Below are positions 1-6,576 of a stretch of DNA of 13,505 bases, piece by piece; position 1 is the first letter of the stretch, and each line of letters begins with the position of its first letter. Source of the DNA: Lachnospiraceae bacterium (GTDB lineage Bacteria; Bacillota; Clostridia; Lachnospirales; Lachnospiraceae). Location: contig JAFRCB010000027.1 in NCBI GenBank assembly GCA_017404585.1, positions 1 through 13,505 on the forward strand, given 5' to 3'. Under the pieces are notes generated by a model. That model saw only the letters and a list, made by a program, of their open reading frames with translations. It was not told the DNA's origin and did no database searches. Position numbers and translations under genes: made by a program.

Positions 1-63
1 GACAGCTCCATACAAATCTCATATTGAATTCACTCTCCACCACAGATGCGTATTGTATATGCG

Positions 64-783
64 TTATACAAGCACCTTTGACAGGAAATCGCGAAGGCGC
101 GGATTCTCCGGGTTGGCAAAGAACTCCTGCGGCGGCTTGTCTTCCTGGATCTTGCCCTTGTCGATGAAGATCACACGCGAGGCAACTTCCTTGGCAAAGC
201 CCATCTCGTGAGTGACGACCACCATAGTCATACCGTTCTTGGCAAGTTTCTTCATGAGCTCAAGAACTTCGCCGACCATCTCGGGGTCGAGGGCACTTGT
301 CGGCTCGTCGAAGAGCAGGACCTCCGGGTCCATGGCCAGCGCGCGGACAATAGCGATACGCTGCTTCTGACCGCCGGAGAGCATGTTCGGGTACTCATCA
401 GCCTTATCGGCGAGGCCGATCCTGTCGAGAAGCTCCATAGCTTTCTGGTCCGCCTCGGTCTGCGTCATCTTGCGAAGCTTGACCGGGGCAAATGTAATAT
501 TCTTCTTTACCGTCATATGCGGGAACAAATTAAAGTGCTGGAACACCATTCCCATTCTGGAACGTACATGGTCGATTTCCCTGTCAGTGACTTCTTTACC
601 GTCAAGGAAAATCTGACCGCCTGTCGGCTCCTCAAGGTGGGTGAGACAGCGAAGGAATGTGGATTTGCCGCAGCCCGAAGGACCGACCAGAACGATCACA
701 TCGCCCGGATCGACGTTCAGGTCAATTCCATCAAGAACAACATTGTCTCCGTATCTTTTATGAAGATTCTTAACGTCGATCAC
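64..783 (-). CDS. Polar amino acid ABC transporter, ATP-binding protein (GlnQ/ArtP type)
   Basis: Cytoplasmic ATPase that powers the importer encoded just upstream. The 239-residue protein has the full ABC set in order: Walker [10 protein letters not shown] near residues 34-42, Q-loop VFQHFNLFP near 81-89, signature LSGGQKQR near 135-142, Walker [15 protein letters not shown] near 155-168, and an H-loop VVVTHE near 188-193. Length and the FNLFPHMT and DPE sequences are those of the polar amino acid (HisP/GlnQ/ArtP) subfamily. The start is GTG at 783, preceded by AAAGGAGG about 10 bases upstream. The gene overlaps the permease end by 14 bp, which suggests translational coupling. It is the last gene of the operon; bases 1-63 beyond its stop hold only a weak short hairpin (about 47-61). 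The substrate cannot be told from this subunit. Confidence 0.95.
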   Translation of the reverse strand: MIDVKNLHKRYGDNVVLDGIDLNVDPGDVIVLVGPSGCGKSTFLRCLTHLEEPTGGQIFLDGKEVTDREIDHVRSRMGMVFQHFNLFPHMTVKKNITFAPVKLRKMTQTEADQKAMELLDRIGLADKADEYPNMLSGGQKQRIAIVRALAMDPEVLLFDEPTSALDPEMVGEVLELMKKLAKNGMTMVVVTHEMGFAKEVASRVIFIDKGKIQEDKPPQEFFANPENPRLRDFLSKVLV

Positions 784-1534
784 TTTGTCTCAGCCTCCTT
801 TCGAATATACCGAGCAGGTATGTAAAGATCATGACCAGGATGAGGTAGATGACAGCCGTGATCAGCAGCGGGAACATCGCCTCATATGTACGGTTCATGA
901 TACCCTGGGCTGCATACAGAAGCTCCTTGCCGCCGATGACTGTGATGAGTGACGTATCCTTGAGAAGGATGATGAACTCATTGCCCAGGGCGGGAAGAAC
1001 TGACTTGATCGCCTGCGGGATGATGATGTACAGCATCGTCGTCATGTAGTTGAGACCAAGGCTTCGGCCGGCTTCCATTTGCCCCGAATCGACAGCCATG
1101 AGGCCGCCTCGGATGATCTCGGAGACATACGCGCCCGAGTTGATTCCCAGAGTCAGCGTACCTACAAATGTAAAGTTTCGGCTGCTCGAGAACACGACCA
1201 TTCCCATGATGAGCAGCTGGACCATCATCGGAGTTCCGCGGATGATCGTAACGTAAATTTTGAAAATAAGATTTAACAATCCGAGCAGAATACTCTTCTT
1301 AGATCTCTGCTGATCGTGAGCCGTACGGACAAGGGCTACGAATGTACCCAGAAGAATACCGAATATTAATGCAAATGCAGTTACCAGCAGCGTCGTCGCA
1401 ACTCCGTTAAGGTAAAGCATCCATCGGTCATTATACAAGAATGCCTGATAGAACTTCACGAAGAAGCTCTGTGTGAAGCTCAGCTTCTCCCCACTGGCAA
1501 GGAGCTGAGATAGCGTTTCGTAAGACTCCGCCAA
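770..1534 (-). CDS. Polar amino acid ABC transporter, permease (HisM/GlnP type)
   Basis: Membrane subunit of the amino acid importer. The 254-residue protein has an N-terminal soluble stretch of about 40 residues and then hydrophobic segments starting near [20 protein letters not shown]. The EAA loop that contacts the ATPase is visible as [22 protein letters not shown], followed by [17 protein letters not shown], which is typical of the family. It is somewhat longer than the usual 215-230 residues because of the N-terminal extension. The start is TTG at 1534. It is chosen because AAAGGACGG lies about 12 bases upstream on this strand; a shorter protein from an internal ATG would lose part of the first membrane segment region. 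The gene is separated from the binding-protein gene by a terminator-like hairpin and overlaps the ATPase gene. Confidence 0.92.
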   Translation of the reverse strand: MAESYETLSQLLASGEKLSFTQSFFVKFYQAFLYNDRWMLYLNGVATTLLVTAFALIFGILLGTFVALVRTAHDQQRSKKSILLGLLNLIFKIYVTIIRGTPMMVQLLIMGMVVFSSSRNFTFVGTLTLGINSGAYVSEIIRGGLMAVDSGQMEAGRSLGLNYMTTMLYIIIPQAIKSVLPALGNEFIILLKDTSLITVIGGKELLYAAQGIMNRTYEAMFPLLITAVIYLILVMIFTYLLGIFERRLRQSDRR

Positions 1535-1559
1535 TTTTCCGAACCGTCCTTTCTAATGA

Positions 1560-1606
1560 GATAAAAACCGGATCCAACGCCCGCGCAACCAGCATTGGAT
1601 CCGGAA
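1560..1606 (-). terminator. Internal intrinsic terminator/attenuator between binding protein and permease
   Basis: A perfect 10-bp inverted repeat (CCGGATCCAA at 1568-1577 and TTGGATCCGG at 1595-1604, 17-base loop) is followed on the minus strand directly by TTTTTATCTC. This is an intrinsic terminator located after the binding-protein gene and before the permease gene. Partial termination here would give more binding protein than membrane subunits, a common arrangement in ABC importers. The partial read-through is inferred. Confidence 0.75.
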
Positions 1607-1665
1607 TCGAAACCATTTTTAATTTTACCGGTAACGGGCTCTATTATTGCTTATAGGAATAATTA

Positions 1666-2511
1666 TTATTCCGCTTTGATATACTTAGCAACGATAGCGT
1701 CTACTGTGCCGTCTGCCTGAAGCTCTGCGAGCGCTGTGTTCACAGCGTCGAGCAGTGCTGTGTTGCCCTTAGCCATACCGATTGCATAGTCCTCAGAAGT
1801 ATACTCTGTGTCAAGGATCACAAGACCCGGATTGGCACCGACGAAAGCTGTTGCCGGCTCTTTGTCGATAACAACGCAGTCAACCTGACCGTTGTTCAGA
1901 GCCTGGACCGCTGTAAGACCATTGTCGTATGATGTGATGTGATCTTCGCCGTAATCATCTGTGCAGTAAAGGTTGCCTGTTGTGCCGCGCTGTGTTCCGA
2001 TCATCTTGCCCTCGAGATCCTCGACAGACTGGATGTCTGAACCTTCCTTGACGATGATGACCTGAACGCCTGTTGCGTAGGAGTCAGAGAACTCCATTAC
2101 CTTCTTGCGCTCATCAGTGACGGAGACACCTGCCATGACGATATCACTCTTTCCCTGCTGTGCAGCGAGAAGAGCTGCGTCGAATTCCATATCATCTACC
2201 TGAAGTTCAAGGCCGAGCTTCTCAGCGATCGCGCCTGCAACTTCGATGTCAATGCCTTCAAGCTCGCCAGTGTCTGTTGTCATCTCATACGGCGGGAATG
2301 CTGCGTTGGTGCTCATAGTGAGCTTGCCGGGTGTAACAGTTGTGAGTTCAGCTGTCTCCTCTGTTCCGGCCTCAGCCGTAGAGGCGGCTGCAGACTCAAC
2401 TGTCTCTGCTGCCGGTACTGCTGTCTGGCTCTCAGATGAAGCACCGCCGCAGGCTGCCATGGATACGACCATACCTGCTGCCACGAGAACTGCCATAAGT
2501 TTCTTCTTCAT
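1666..2511 (-). CDS. Extracellular amino acid-binding lipoprotein (SBP family 3)
   Basis: Captures the amino acid outside the cell for the permease/ATPase pair. The 281-residue protein starts with a lipoprotein signal peptide (MKKK, hydrophobic core, lipobox MAAC with the acylated Cys21). A Ser/Ala/Glu/Thr-rich tether follows to about residue 58, and then a type II periplasmic-binding fold. Family-3 signatures include STNAAFPPYE, GIDIEVAGAIAEKLG, DIVMAGVSVTDERKK and the ligand-contacting QRGTTGN. The start ATG at 2511 has TAGGAGG about 8 bases upstream. First gene of the operon, with a near-consensus promoter at 2581-2609. The binding site is generic for polar amino acids. The upstream ArgR-box-like pair hints at arginine or related amino acids, but that is inference. 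Confidence 0.93.
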   Translation of the reverse strand: MKKKLMAVLVAAGMVVSMAACGGASSESQTAVPAAETVESAAASTAEAGTEETAELTTVTPGKLTMSTNAAFPPYEMTTDTGELEGIDIEVAGAIAEKLGLELQVDDMEFDAALLAAQQGKSDIVMAGVSVTDERKKVMEFSDSYATGVQVIIVKEGSDIQSVEDLEGKMIGTQRGTTGNLYCTDDYGEDHITSYDNGLTAVQALNNGQVDCVVIDKEPATAFVGANPGLVILDTEYTSEDYAIGMAKGNTALLDAVNTALAELQADGTVDAIVAKYIKAE

Positions 2512-2580
2512 AATAACATCCTCCTATTAAACATAAGTGCCGGGAGACCGCTGCCTATAGCGTCCTCGACGGACTTATTT

Positions 2581-2609
2581 AGTATAGATACATATTTTTA
2601 TATTGTCAA
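2581..2609 (-). promoter_or_regulatory. Sigma-A promoter of the amino acid ABC operon
   Basis: On the minus strand, TTGACA (2604-2609) is followed after 17 bases by TATACT (2581-2586), an almost perfect housekeeping promoter. Transcription would start near 2574, giving a leader of about 60 bases before the binding-protein ATG. The leader contains only a very short GTCC/GGAC hairpin (2562-2574). Confidence 0.8.
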
Positions 2610-2719
2610 TCACAGCTTTACCACTTACGGCACTCTTTTTCTGCTTTTTTTTACCTGATTTTTTACATTTTCGGCTAAAATACGCGCTTTGCGACCTCAG
2701 TCTTCCGCCAAAAGTCATT

Positions 2720-2753
2720 TGCATAAATATTCATTTTTTTGTATGTTTATGCA
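2720..2753 (-). promoter_or_regulatory. Tandem ArgR/AhrC-box-like operator (candidate)
   Basis: Two 14-bp cores lie with centres 20 bp apart. Read on the minus strand, they are TGCATAAACATACA (2740-2753) and TGAATATTTATGCA (2720-2733). The ArgR core consensus is TGAAT-WWWW-ATTCA; the second core differs at one position and the first at about three. Paired boxes 2-3 bp apart are the usual ArgR arrangement. They lie about 110-145 bp upstream of the main -35 box. A weak second promoter may overlap them (TTGAGA at 2763-2768 on the minus strand). Alternatively this is only an AT-rich hairpin, since TGCATAAA and TTTATGCA are also inverted copies. Confidence 0.4.
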
Positions 2754-2833
2754 GCTATCTTATCTCAACGTAAGTTGTCGGCCAGCGATGACAAAATCCC
2801 AGAGAGTTCAAGCGCTTTCAGCGCACGAACATA

Positions 2834-2883
2834 TGAAAACGGAGAGGGGCTGTCGCATTGAGGCGCGCCAGCTCCCTCCCCGT
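2834..2883 (-). terminator. Intrinsic terminator of the degV transcript
   Basis: On the minus strand a GC-rich 14-bp stem (arms 2869-2883 and 2839-2852, one bulged base and one G-U pair) is followed by TTTTC. It lies 33 bp beyond the DegV stop codon and separates that gene from the ABC operon. Confidence 0.8.
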
Positions 2884-2915
2884 CACTTCATATACCGAAA
2901 TATTGACCATGTTAA

Positions 2916-3857
2916 TCACAGCATATCAAATATCCTCTTCACCCTGAGGTTCTCATCAACAAGCTTTCCCTGAAGCTCCCTGTCATATCCGATAAAGAAC
3001 AGAGCAATCGTATCCGGACCGACATGGGAGCCGGTGCAGAAATCGTAGGACGTATTGATGAAATCCCTGACCTTTACGCGGCTCATGATCCCGTTCATCA
3101 CATACAGAGAGTCTTCATAGGCATCCGCATGGGCGATACCGACGATCTGCTTTTCAGGCTCGACTATATTGTCGCACACGAAATCAATCAGCGCATTGAG
3201 AGACTTTTTCCTTCCCCTCTTCAGGCAGTGCTGCACAATAAATCCGTCGCGGTTGCCGCAGAGGATCGGCTTCACCTTGAGCAGGTTGCCGACCACCGCC
3301 GTCGCGCCGTGGAGACGGCCTGTTCTTGCAAGGTATTTCAAATCATCGACCGTGAATGTCCCGTTCATGCTGTGGGCGGTCTCTGCCAGAACGTCAGCGA
3401 TCTCAGTCAGTGAGTATCCCTTATCCTGCAGCTCGCTGGCGTAGATCGCAAGAATTCCCTGGGCAAGAGACGCATTAAGAGAATCCACCAGCCGGATCTC
3501 ACGCTCCGGATACTCCTCCCTGAGTTCCTCCGCAGCAATACGAGCAGCGTTAAAAGTACCGCTGATGTTGCTGCTTAGAGAAATATAGAGCAGATCCTTT
3601 CCCTCTTTCAGGACGGGCTCAAAATGCTCGCGGAACTCCTCACTGTTGATGAGAGAAGTCTTGACCTCCGCGCCGCCGCGGATGGCATCGTAATACTCCT
3701 TTCCTCTGGCTCTCTCCTCCTCAAGAGAAAGCCCGCTCTCAAACCCGGGCACCTTTCGCCCGTCGACAATATTTATAAAAGCAATCACATTGATGTCATA
3801 TTTTTCAACAAATACAGCCGGGATATTTGCCCCGGAATCAACAAAAATTTCAAACAT
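2916..3857 (-). CDS. DegV family protein (fatty-acid-binding protein)
   Basis: DegV/FakB proteins are cytosolic and bind a long-chain fatty acid, often presenting it to a FakA kinase for phosphorylation. The 313-residue protein shows the family landmarks: N-terminal DSGAN (usually DSTAD), TSLINSEEF (usually TSQPS...), SSNISGTFNAA (the SSxxSGTY-like fatty-acid head-group loop), VDSLNASLAQG, FTVDDLKYLARTGRLHGA, VKPIL, and C-terminal GSHVGPDTIALFFIG. The start ATG at 3857 has AAAGGG about 9 bases upstream. It has its own promoter and terminator, so it is monocistronic. No FakA kinase is in the window. Assignment to the family is secure, but the lipid bound and the physiological role are unknown. 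Confidence 0.92.
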   Translation of the reverse strand: MFEIFVDSGANIPAVFVEKYDINVIAFINIVDGRKVPGFESGLSLEEERARGKEYYDAIRGGAEVKTSLINSEEFREHFEPVLKEGKDLLYISLSSNISGTFNAARIAAEELREEYPEREIRLVDSLNASLAQGILAIYASELQDKGYSLTEIADVLAETAHSMNGTFTVDDLKYLARTGRLHGATAVVGNLLKVKPILCGNRDGFIVQHCLKRGRKKSLNALIDFVCDNIVEPEKQIVGIAHADAYEDSLYVMNGIMSRVKVRDFINTSYDFCTGSHVGPDTIALFFIGYDRELQGKLVDENLRVKRIFDML

Positions 3858-3899
3858 GTCAGCATCCCTTTCTAAAAGAAGCTATAAAGTATAAATTCT

Positions 3900-3928
3900 A
3901 TCATAGCACTTTCCCCGCTATTTCTCAA
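3900..3928 (-). promoter_or_regulatory. Sigma-A promoter of degV
   Basis: On the minus strand TTGAGA (3923-3928), a 17-base spacer and TATGAT (3900-3905) make a good housekeeping promoter. It would start transcription near 3893, about 35 bases before the DegV ATG. Confidence 0.7.
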
Positions 3929-3976
3929 CGCAGGAGGCTTCAGACATCGCATTACTTTTTGCTTTTCCCAAATATC

Positions 3977-4132
3977 CCGGCTGTATCATCATCGGCAGCA
4001 TGTTCCGGAGACTGCTCGCATACCCTGCGCACGTCAGCGGCCCTTAGCAGCACATCCCGCAGACTGTTCTCACACTTCGCGCACACCAGAGGTCCTTAGC
4101 AGCGCATCCCACAGACTGTTCTCATACTTCGC
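3977..4132. repeat. Three tandem 52-bp repeats spanning the 3' end of tenA
   Basis: Unit 4081-4132 lies inside tenA. Unit 4029-4080 contains the tenA stop codon. The two match at 45 of 52 positions. A third, decayed unit at 3977-4028 is alignable mainly over its last 34 bases. Because 52 is not a multiple of three, each copy is read in a different frame. In the frame of the first unit the peptide reads AKYENSLWDALL; the other units, in their own frames, would read AKCENSLRDVLL and AGYASSLRNMLP. The repeat shift is what brings TGA at 4070-4072 into frame. Confidence 0.85.
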
Positions 4133-4783
4133 GCACGTCTCAAAAATACGCGCAAGGTCTTCGGCAGCCTCTCCGCTGATATCGGCAGTTCTCGCGTCGA
4201 GCACGTCGATCCAGTTCTGATTGGCCAGAATGTAATCTGCGCAGGTATACGCCTCGAACCAGCTCCTGTAGGGGGAGGCGGCAATCTCATCCGGATACCT
4301 CTCCGTCAGAAGCTGCGCCACATACGCATAGTTCCATGAGCACTGAAGAAGAGCTGTCAGTCCGGCCAGCAGGCCCTTATCATCCAGCTGCTCTCTCATG
4401 TAGTCAATATAATTCCTGAATTCCGGCATCATGGCACAATTCCTGATTTCTTCGTCATCAATGCCGATGCGCTTCATGCTCGGAATATGCATTCTGTAGA
4501 GCTCATTCTCCGTCTCCCTGATGACAGAATCCAAAAAAAGTTCCAGTCCGTTATCCTCAGCATACCCGCGTATACGCTTTAAAATATCAATATAGTCGTG
4601 CAAATAAAGATAATCCTGCAGCATATACACGCGAAAACGCTCCGGCGCCAGAGTTCCGTCAGCCATCGATATGACAAAACTCTTCTCAGCGCTCTCTGCC
4701 CACAGCGGCCGCGCTTTTTCATATAAAACGGAAGAGAGATTTTTCCTCCCGTCATTTTCCTTACTTCTTACCAAATCCTCCAC
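4070..4783 (-). CDS. tenA: TenA family aminopyrimidine aminohydrolase (thiaminase II)
   Basis: Cytosolic salvage enzyme that hydrolyses aminopyrimidine forms of degraded thiamin to HMP, and can also cleave thiamin. The 237-residue all-helical protein has LWAESAEKSFVISMADGTL (near 27-45), MLQDYLYL with Asp57 (54-61), QCSWNY with the candidate catalytic Cys148 and Tyr152, WFEAY (175-179) and YENSLW with Glu221 as likely acid. These match the TenA_C class. The start is GTG at 4783, supported by TAAGGAGAG ending 8 bases upstream. Last gene of the TPP-riboswitch operon, 135 bp after the methyltransferase. The C-terminal residues after about 218 are encoded by a 52-bp tandem repeat, and the stop codon arises from the frame change between units. 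The active-site residues lie before or at the edge of this region, so the enzyme is probably functional. Confidence 0.9.
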   Translation of the reverse strand: MEDLVRSKENDGRKNLSSVLYEKARPLWAESAEKSFVISMADGTLAPERFRVYMLQDYLYLHDYIDILKRIRGYAEDNGLELFLDSVIRETENELYRMHIPSMKRIGIDDEEIRNCAMMPEFRNYIDYMREQLDDKGLLAGLTALLQCSWNYAYVAQLLTERYPDEIAASPYRSWFEAYTCADYILANQNWIDVLDARTADISGEAAEDLARIFETCAKYENSLWDALLRTSGVREV

Positions 4784-4835
4784 GGGTTTCGCTCTCCTTA
4801 CACATTTTTCGGTTCTCTCCCTCGAAACGGAACAC

Positions 4836-4880
4836 GGGATCCGGGGCAGCTTCCGCTGTCATTATTCCATCCCGGATCCC
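4836..4880. repeat. Composite inverted repeat between the methyltransferase gene and tenA
   Basis: Perfect 10-bp arms GGGATCCGGG (4836-4845) and CCCGGATCCC (4871-4880) enclose a small hairpin, CAGC-TTCC-GCTG (4847-4858). On the minus (gene) strand no good T-run follows (GTGTTCCGTTT), so it is a poor terminator for the operon. On the plus strand a TTTTT run begins 5 bases after the stem, but no plus-strand gene leads into it. It may be an attenuator, an RNA-stability element, or a terminator for antisense transcription. The core GGATCC also occurs in the 1568-1604 hairpin. Confidence 0.6.
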
Positions 4881-4918
4881 TGTACTTTTTGCTCAGCGAA
4901 GGGAGCATTTGCAACTGC

Positions 4919-5626
4919 TTATTTCTCAGCGATTATAGCCACGTATCCGCCGCTCTTATAGCCGGGGATGACCTCCTCTGCCTCTTCGTTGGTATAGAGA
5001 GGATTCTTTACGAGGGTCTGATAATATGAGAATTTTGCAAATCCCAGCTCCTTCAGCACATTAATCTTCTCCTCCGTTGAATGCCATACGCCGGAGGAAG
5101 CCAGCGCGAGCGGGTACGGAAGGGATGGCATGGCATCCGCAAGGTATTCATGGTCATAGGTGCCGAGAGCCTTGCCGAGAAGATACATAAAGCCGAACGC
5201 GCTCTCCTTGGGCACATCCAGAAGCATCAGCCGGCCGCCCTCCTTCAGGGCTTTCCGACATTTTCCGTATACCGGCGCAAGGTCCTCAATGTAGCTCGAG
5301 CTTCCGTTGAAATAAATGATATCATAGCTGTCGTCCGGAAGATCCACATCTTCGATGAGTCCGAACTTTATAACATTCACGCCTCGCTTTACCGCGATCT
5401 CGCCCATGTCACGCGACGGCTCGATTCCCTCTACGCCCGAGCAGTCAATATAACTCTCGAAAAGCCCGCTGCCGCACCCGACGGAGAGCAGGCGCTTTCC
5501 CCTGATGTCTCCGAGGACCTTCAGAAAAAGTCTCAGCTCGCTTGTAAAGAGCTTATCGTTTTTCATGAACCACTCATCATACTGAGCTGCATATCCGTCA
5601 AATTTCTGCTTTGTATCCATTTCCAT
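4919..5626 (-). CDS. Class I SAM-dependent methyltransferase, role unknown
   Basis: Predicted cytosolic methyltransferase. The 235-residue protein shows motif I LLSVGCGSG (46-54), an acidic residue at the end of strand 2 (GIEPS, Glu69), DLPDDSYDIIYFNG (95-108) at motif IV, and a LKEGGRLMLLDVP post-motif strand. The C-terminal part (GVWHSTEEKINVLKELGF...NPLY...GYKSGGYVAIIA) is not one I can tie to a named substrate. I prefer ATG at 5626 because GAGAGAGG lies 6 bases upstream. A GTG at 5644 overlapping the thiD stop (GTGA) would add six residues. It is expressed inside a TPP-riboswitch operon between thiD and tenA, so a link to thiamin salvage or breakdown is plausible but inferred. Confidence 0.85.
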   Translation of the reverse strand: MEMDTKQKFDGYAAQYDEWFMKNDKLFTSELRLFLKVLGDIRGKRLLSVGCGSGLFESYIDCSGVEGIEPSRDMGEIAVKRGVNVIKFGLIEDVDLPDDSYDIIYFNGSSSYIEDLAPVYGKCRKALKEGGRLMLLDVPKESAFGFMYLLGKALGTYDHEYLADAMPSLPYPLALASSGVWHSTEEKINVLKELGFAKFSYYQTLVKNPLYTNEEAEEVIPGYKSGGYVAIIAEK

Positions 5627-5640
5627 ATCATACCTCTCTC

Positions 5641-6429
5641 TCACAGGATAGCAAAATTGTGCGCAAGTGGTCCTGATCCCTTTCCGAGATCAAGCATGGC
5701 AGCGAGGGCACCGGAAAGATATTCCTTAGCCCGCTCCACAGATTCCTCCAGAGAGTAACCCTTGGCCAGATTGGAAGCGATTGCGCTTGAAAGCGTGCAG
5801 CCTGTTCCATGTGTATTCGGATTGTCGATCCTTCTGCCCCTGAACCACACCGGACCCCTGTCCGGAGATGCGAAGAGGACGTCATTGGCATCATTAATTC
5901 TGTGACCGCCCTTTACAAGTGCGGCGCAGCCGTAACGCTCATAGAGAGTCCTGGCAGCTTTCTCCATGCCTGCCTCATCCGTGATGGTCATATCAGCCAG
6001 GATCTCCGCTTCAGGTATGTTTGGAGTGATGACTGTCGCCAGCGGCAGCAGCCTTGATTTAAGAGTATCAATGGCTTCATCTTCGATGAGCCGTGCGCCG
6101 CTGGTCGCAACCATGACCGGGTCCACAACTATGTTGGCTGCCCGGCAGCGCGCGAGGCTGTCCGCGATGACCCGGATCAGTTCCGATGAGGAAACCATAC
6201 CGATTTTGACTGCGTCCGGGAAGATATCCTCAAAAACAGCGTCCAGCTGCTTTGTGAGAAAATCCGGAGAAACCTCAAGTATACCTGTAACGCCGGTAGT
6301 ATTCTGCGCCGTGAGAGCTGTAATTGCGCTCATGGCATATACCCCATTCATGGTCATCGTTTTGATGTCTGCCTGAATACCGGCGCCTCCGCTCGAATCC
6401 GATCCGGAGATTGTCAATGCTTTGTTCAT
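5641..6429 (-). CDS. thiD: Hydroxymethylpyrimidine/phosphomethylpyrimidine kinase
   Basis: Phosphorylates HMP to HMP-P and then to HMP-PP, the pyrimidine substrate of ThiE. The 262-residue ribokinase-fold protein has ALTISGSDSSGGAGIQADIKT at the N-terminus, GVYAMSAITALTAQNT (29-44), DAVKIGMV (72-79), VVDPVMVATSG (101-111), ITPNIPEAE (134-142), LVKGGH (171-176) and NTHGTGCTLSSAIASNLAKG (205-224) with the phosphate-binding GTGC at 208-211. The ATG at 6429 is chosen because AAAGGAGA lies about 9 bases upstream and the conserved domain begins at residue 3; an upstream in-frame extension runs through a hairpin and is not conserved-looking. It follows the HAD gene after a 147-bp gap and abuts the methyltransferase gene (15 bp or overlap, depending on that start). 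Confidence 0.96.
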   Translation of the reverse strand: MNKALTISGSDSSGGAGIQADIKTMTMNGVYAMSAITALTAQNTTGVTGILEVSPDFLTKQLDAVFEDIFPDAVKIGMVSSSELIRVIADSLARCRAANIVVDPVMVATSGARLIEDEAIDTLKSRLLPLATVITPNIPEAEILADMTITDEAGMEKAARTLYERYGCAALVKGGHRINDANDVLFASPDRGPVWFRGRRIDNPNTHGTGCTLSSAIASNLAKGYSLEESVERAKEYLSGALAAMLDLGKGSGPLAHNFAIL

Positions 6430-6502
6430 ATCGTCAATTCTCCTTTCTGTAAAGCATTCACTTTTATATAGCGACCGGAAGTGGTGCCCCCGACCTGCCG
6501 CT

Positions 6503-6540
6503 TGTAAGGATGCCCGACTGTGTAGCGTGCATCCGTTACA
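6503..6540. repeat. Inverted repeat in the gap upstream of thiD
   Basis: In the 147-bp space between the HAD gene and thiD, TGTAAGGATGC (6503-6513) and GCATCCGTTACA (6529-6540) form an 11-bp stem with one bulged G and a 15-base loop. Neither strand has a T-run next to it, so it is not a standard terminator. It may be an mRNA processing or stability structure inside the operon. Confidence 0.6.
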
Positions 6541-6576
6541 TAACATAACTGTCTCTTGCCGATCAGAGATCGCGAT

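Noticed and set aside
2689..2973. 94-codon plus-strand frame in the degV-ABC intergenic region
   Set aside because: It overlaps the degV terminator, the ArgR-like boxes and the degV 3' end; no ribosome binding site and low-complexity, unrecognised product.
3977..4132. CRISPR-like reading of the 52-bp repeats
   Set aside because: The units are directly adjacent with no spacers and they include coding sequence, so this is a tandem duplication.
6430..6546. N-terminal extension of ThiD by 39 residues
   Set aside because: The extension passes through a hairpin and lacks similarity to ThiD; ATG 6429 has a good ribosome binding site and begins right at the conserved domain.
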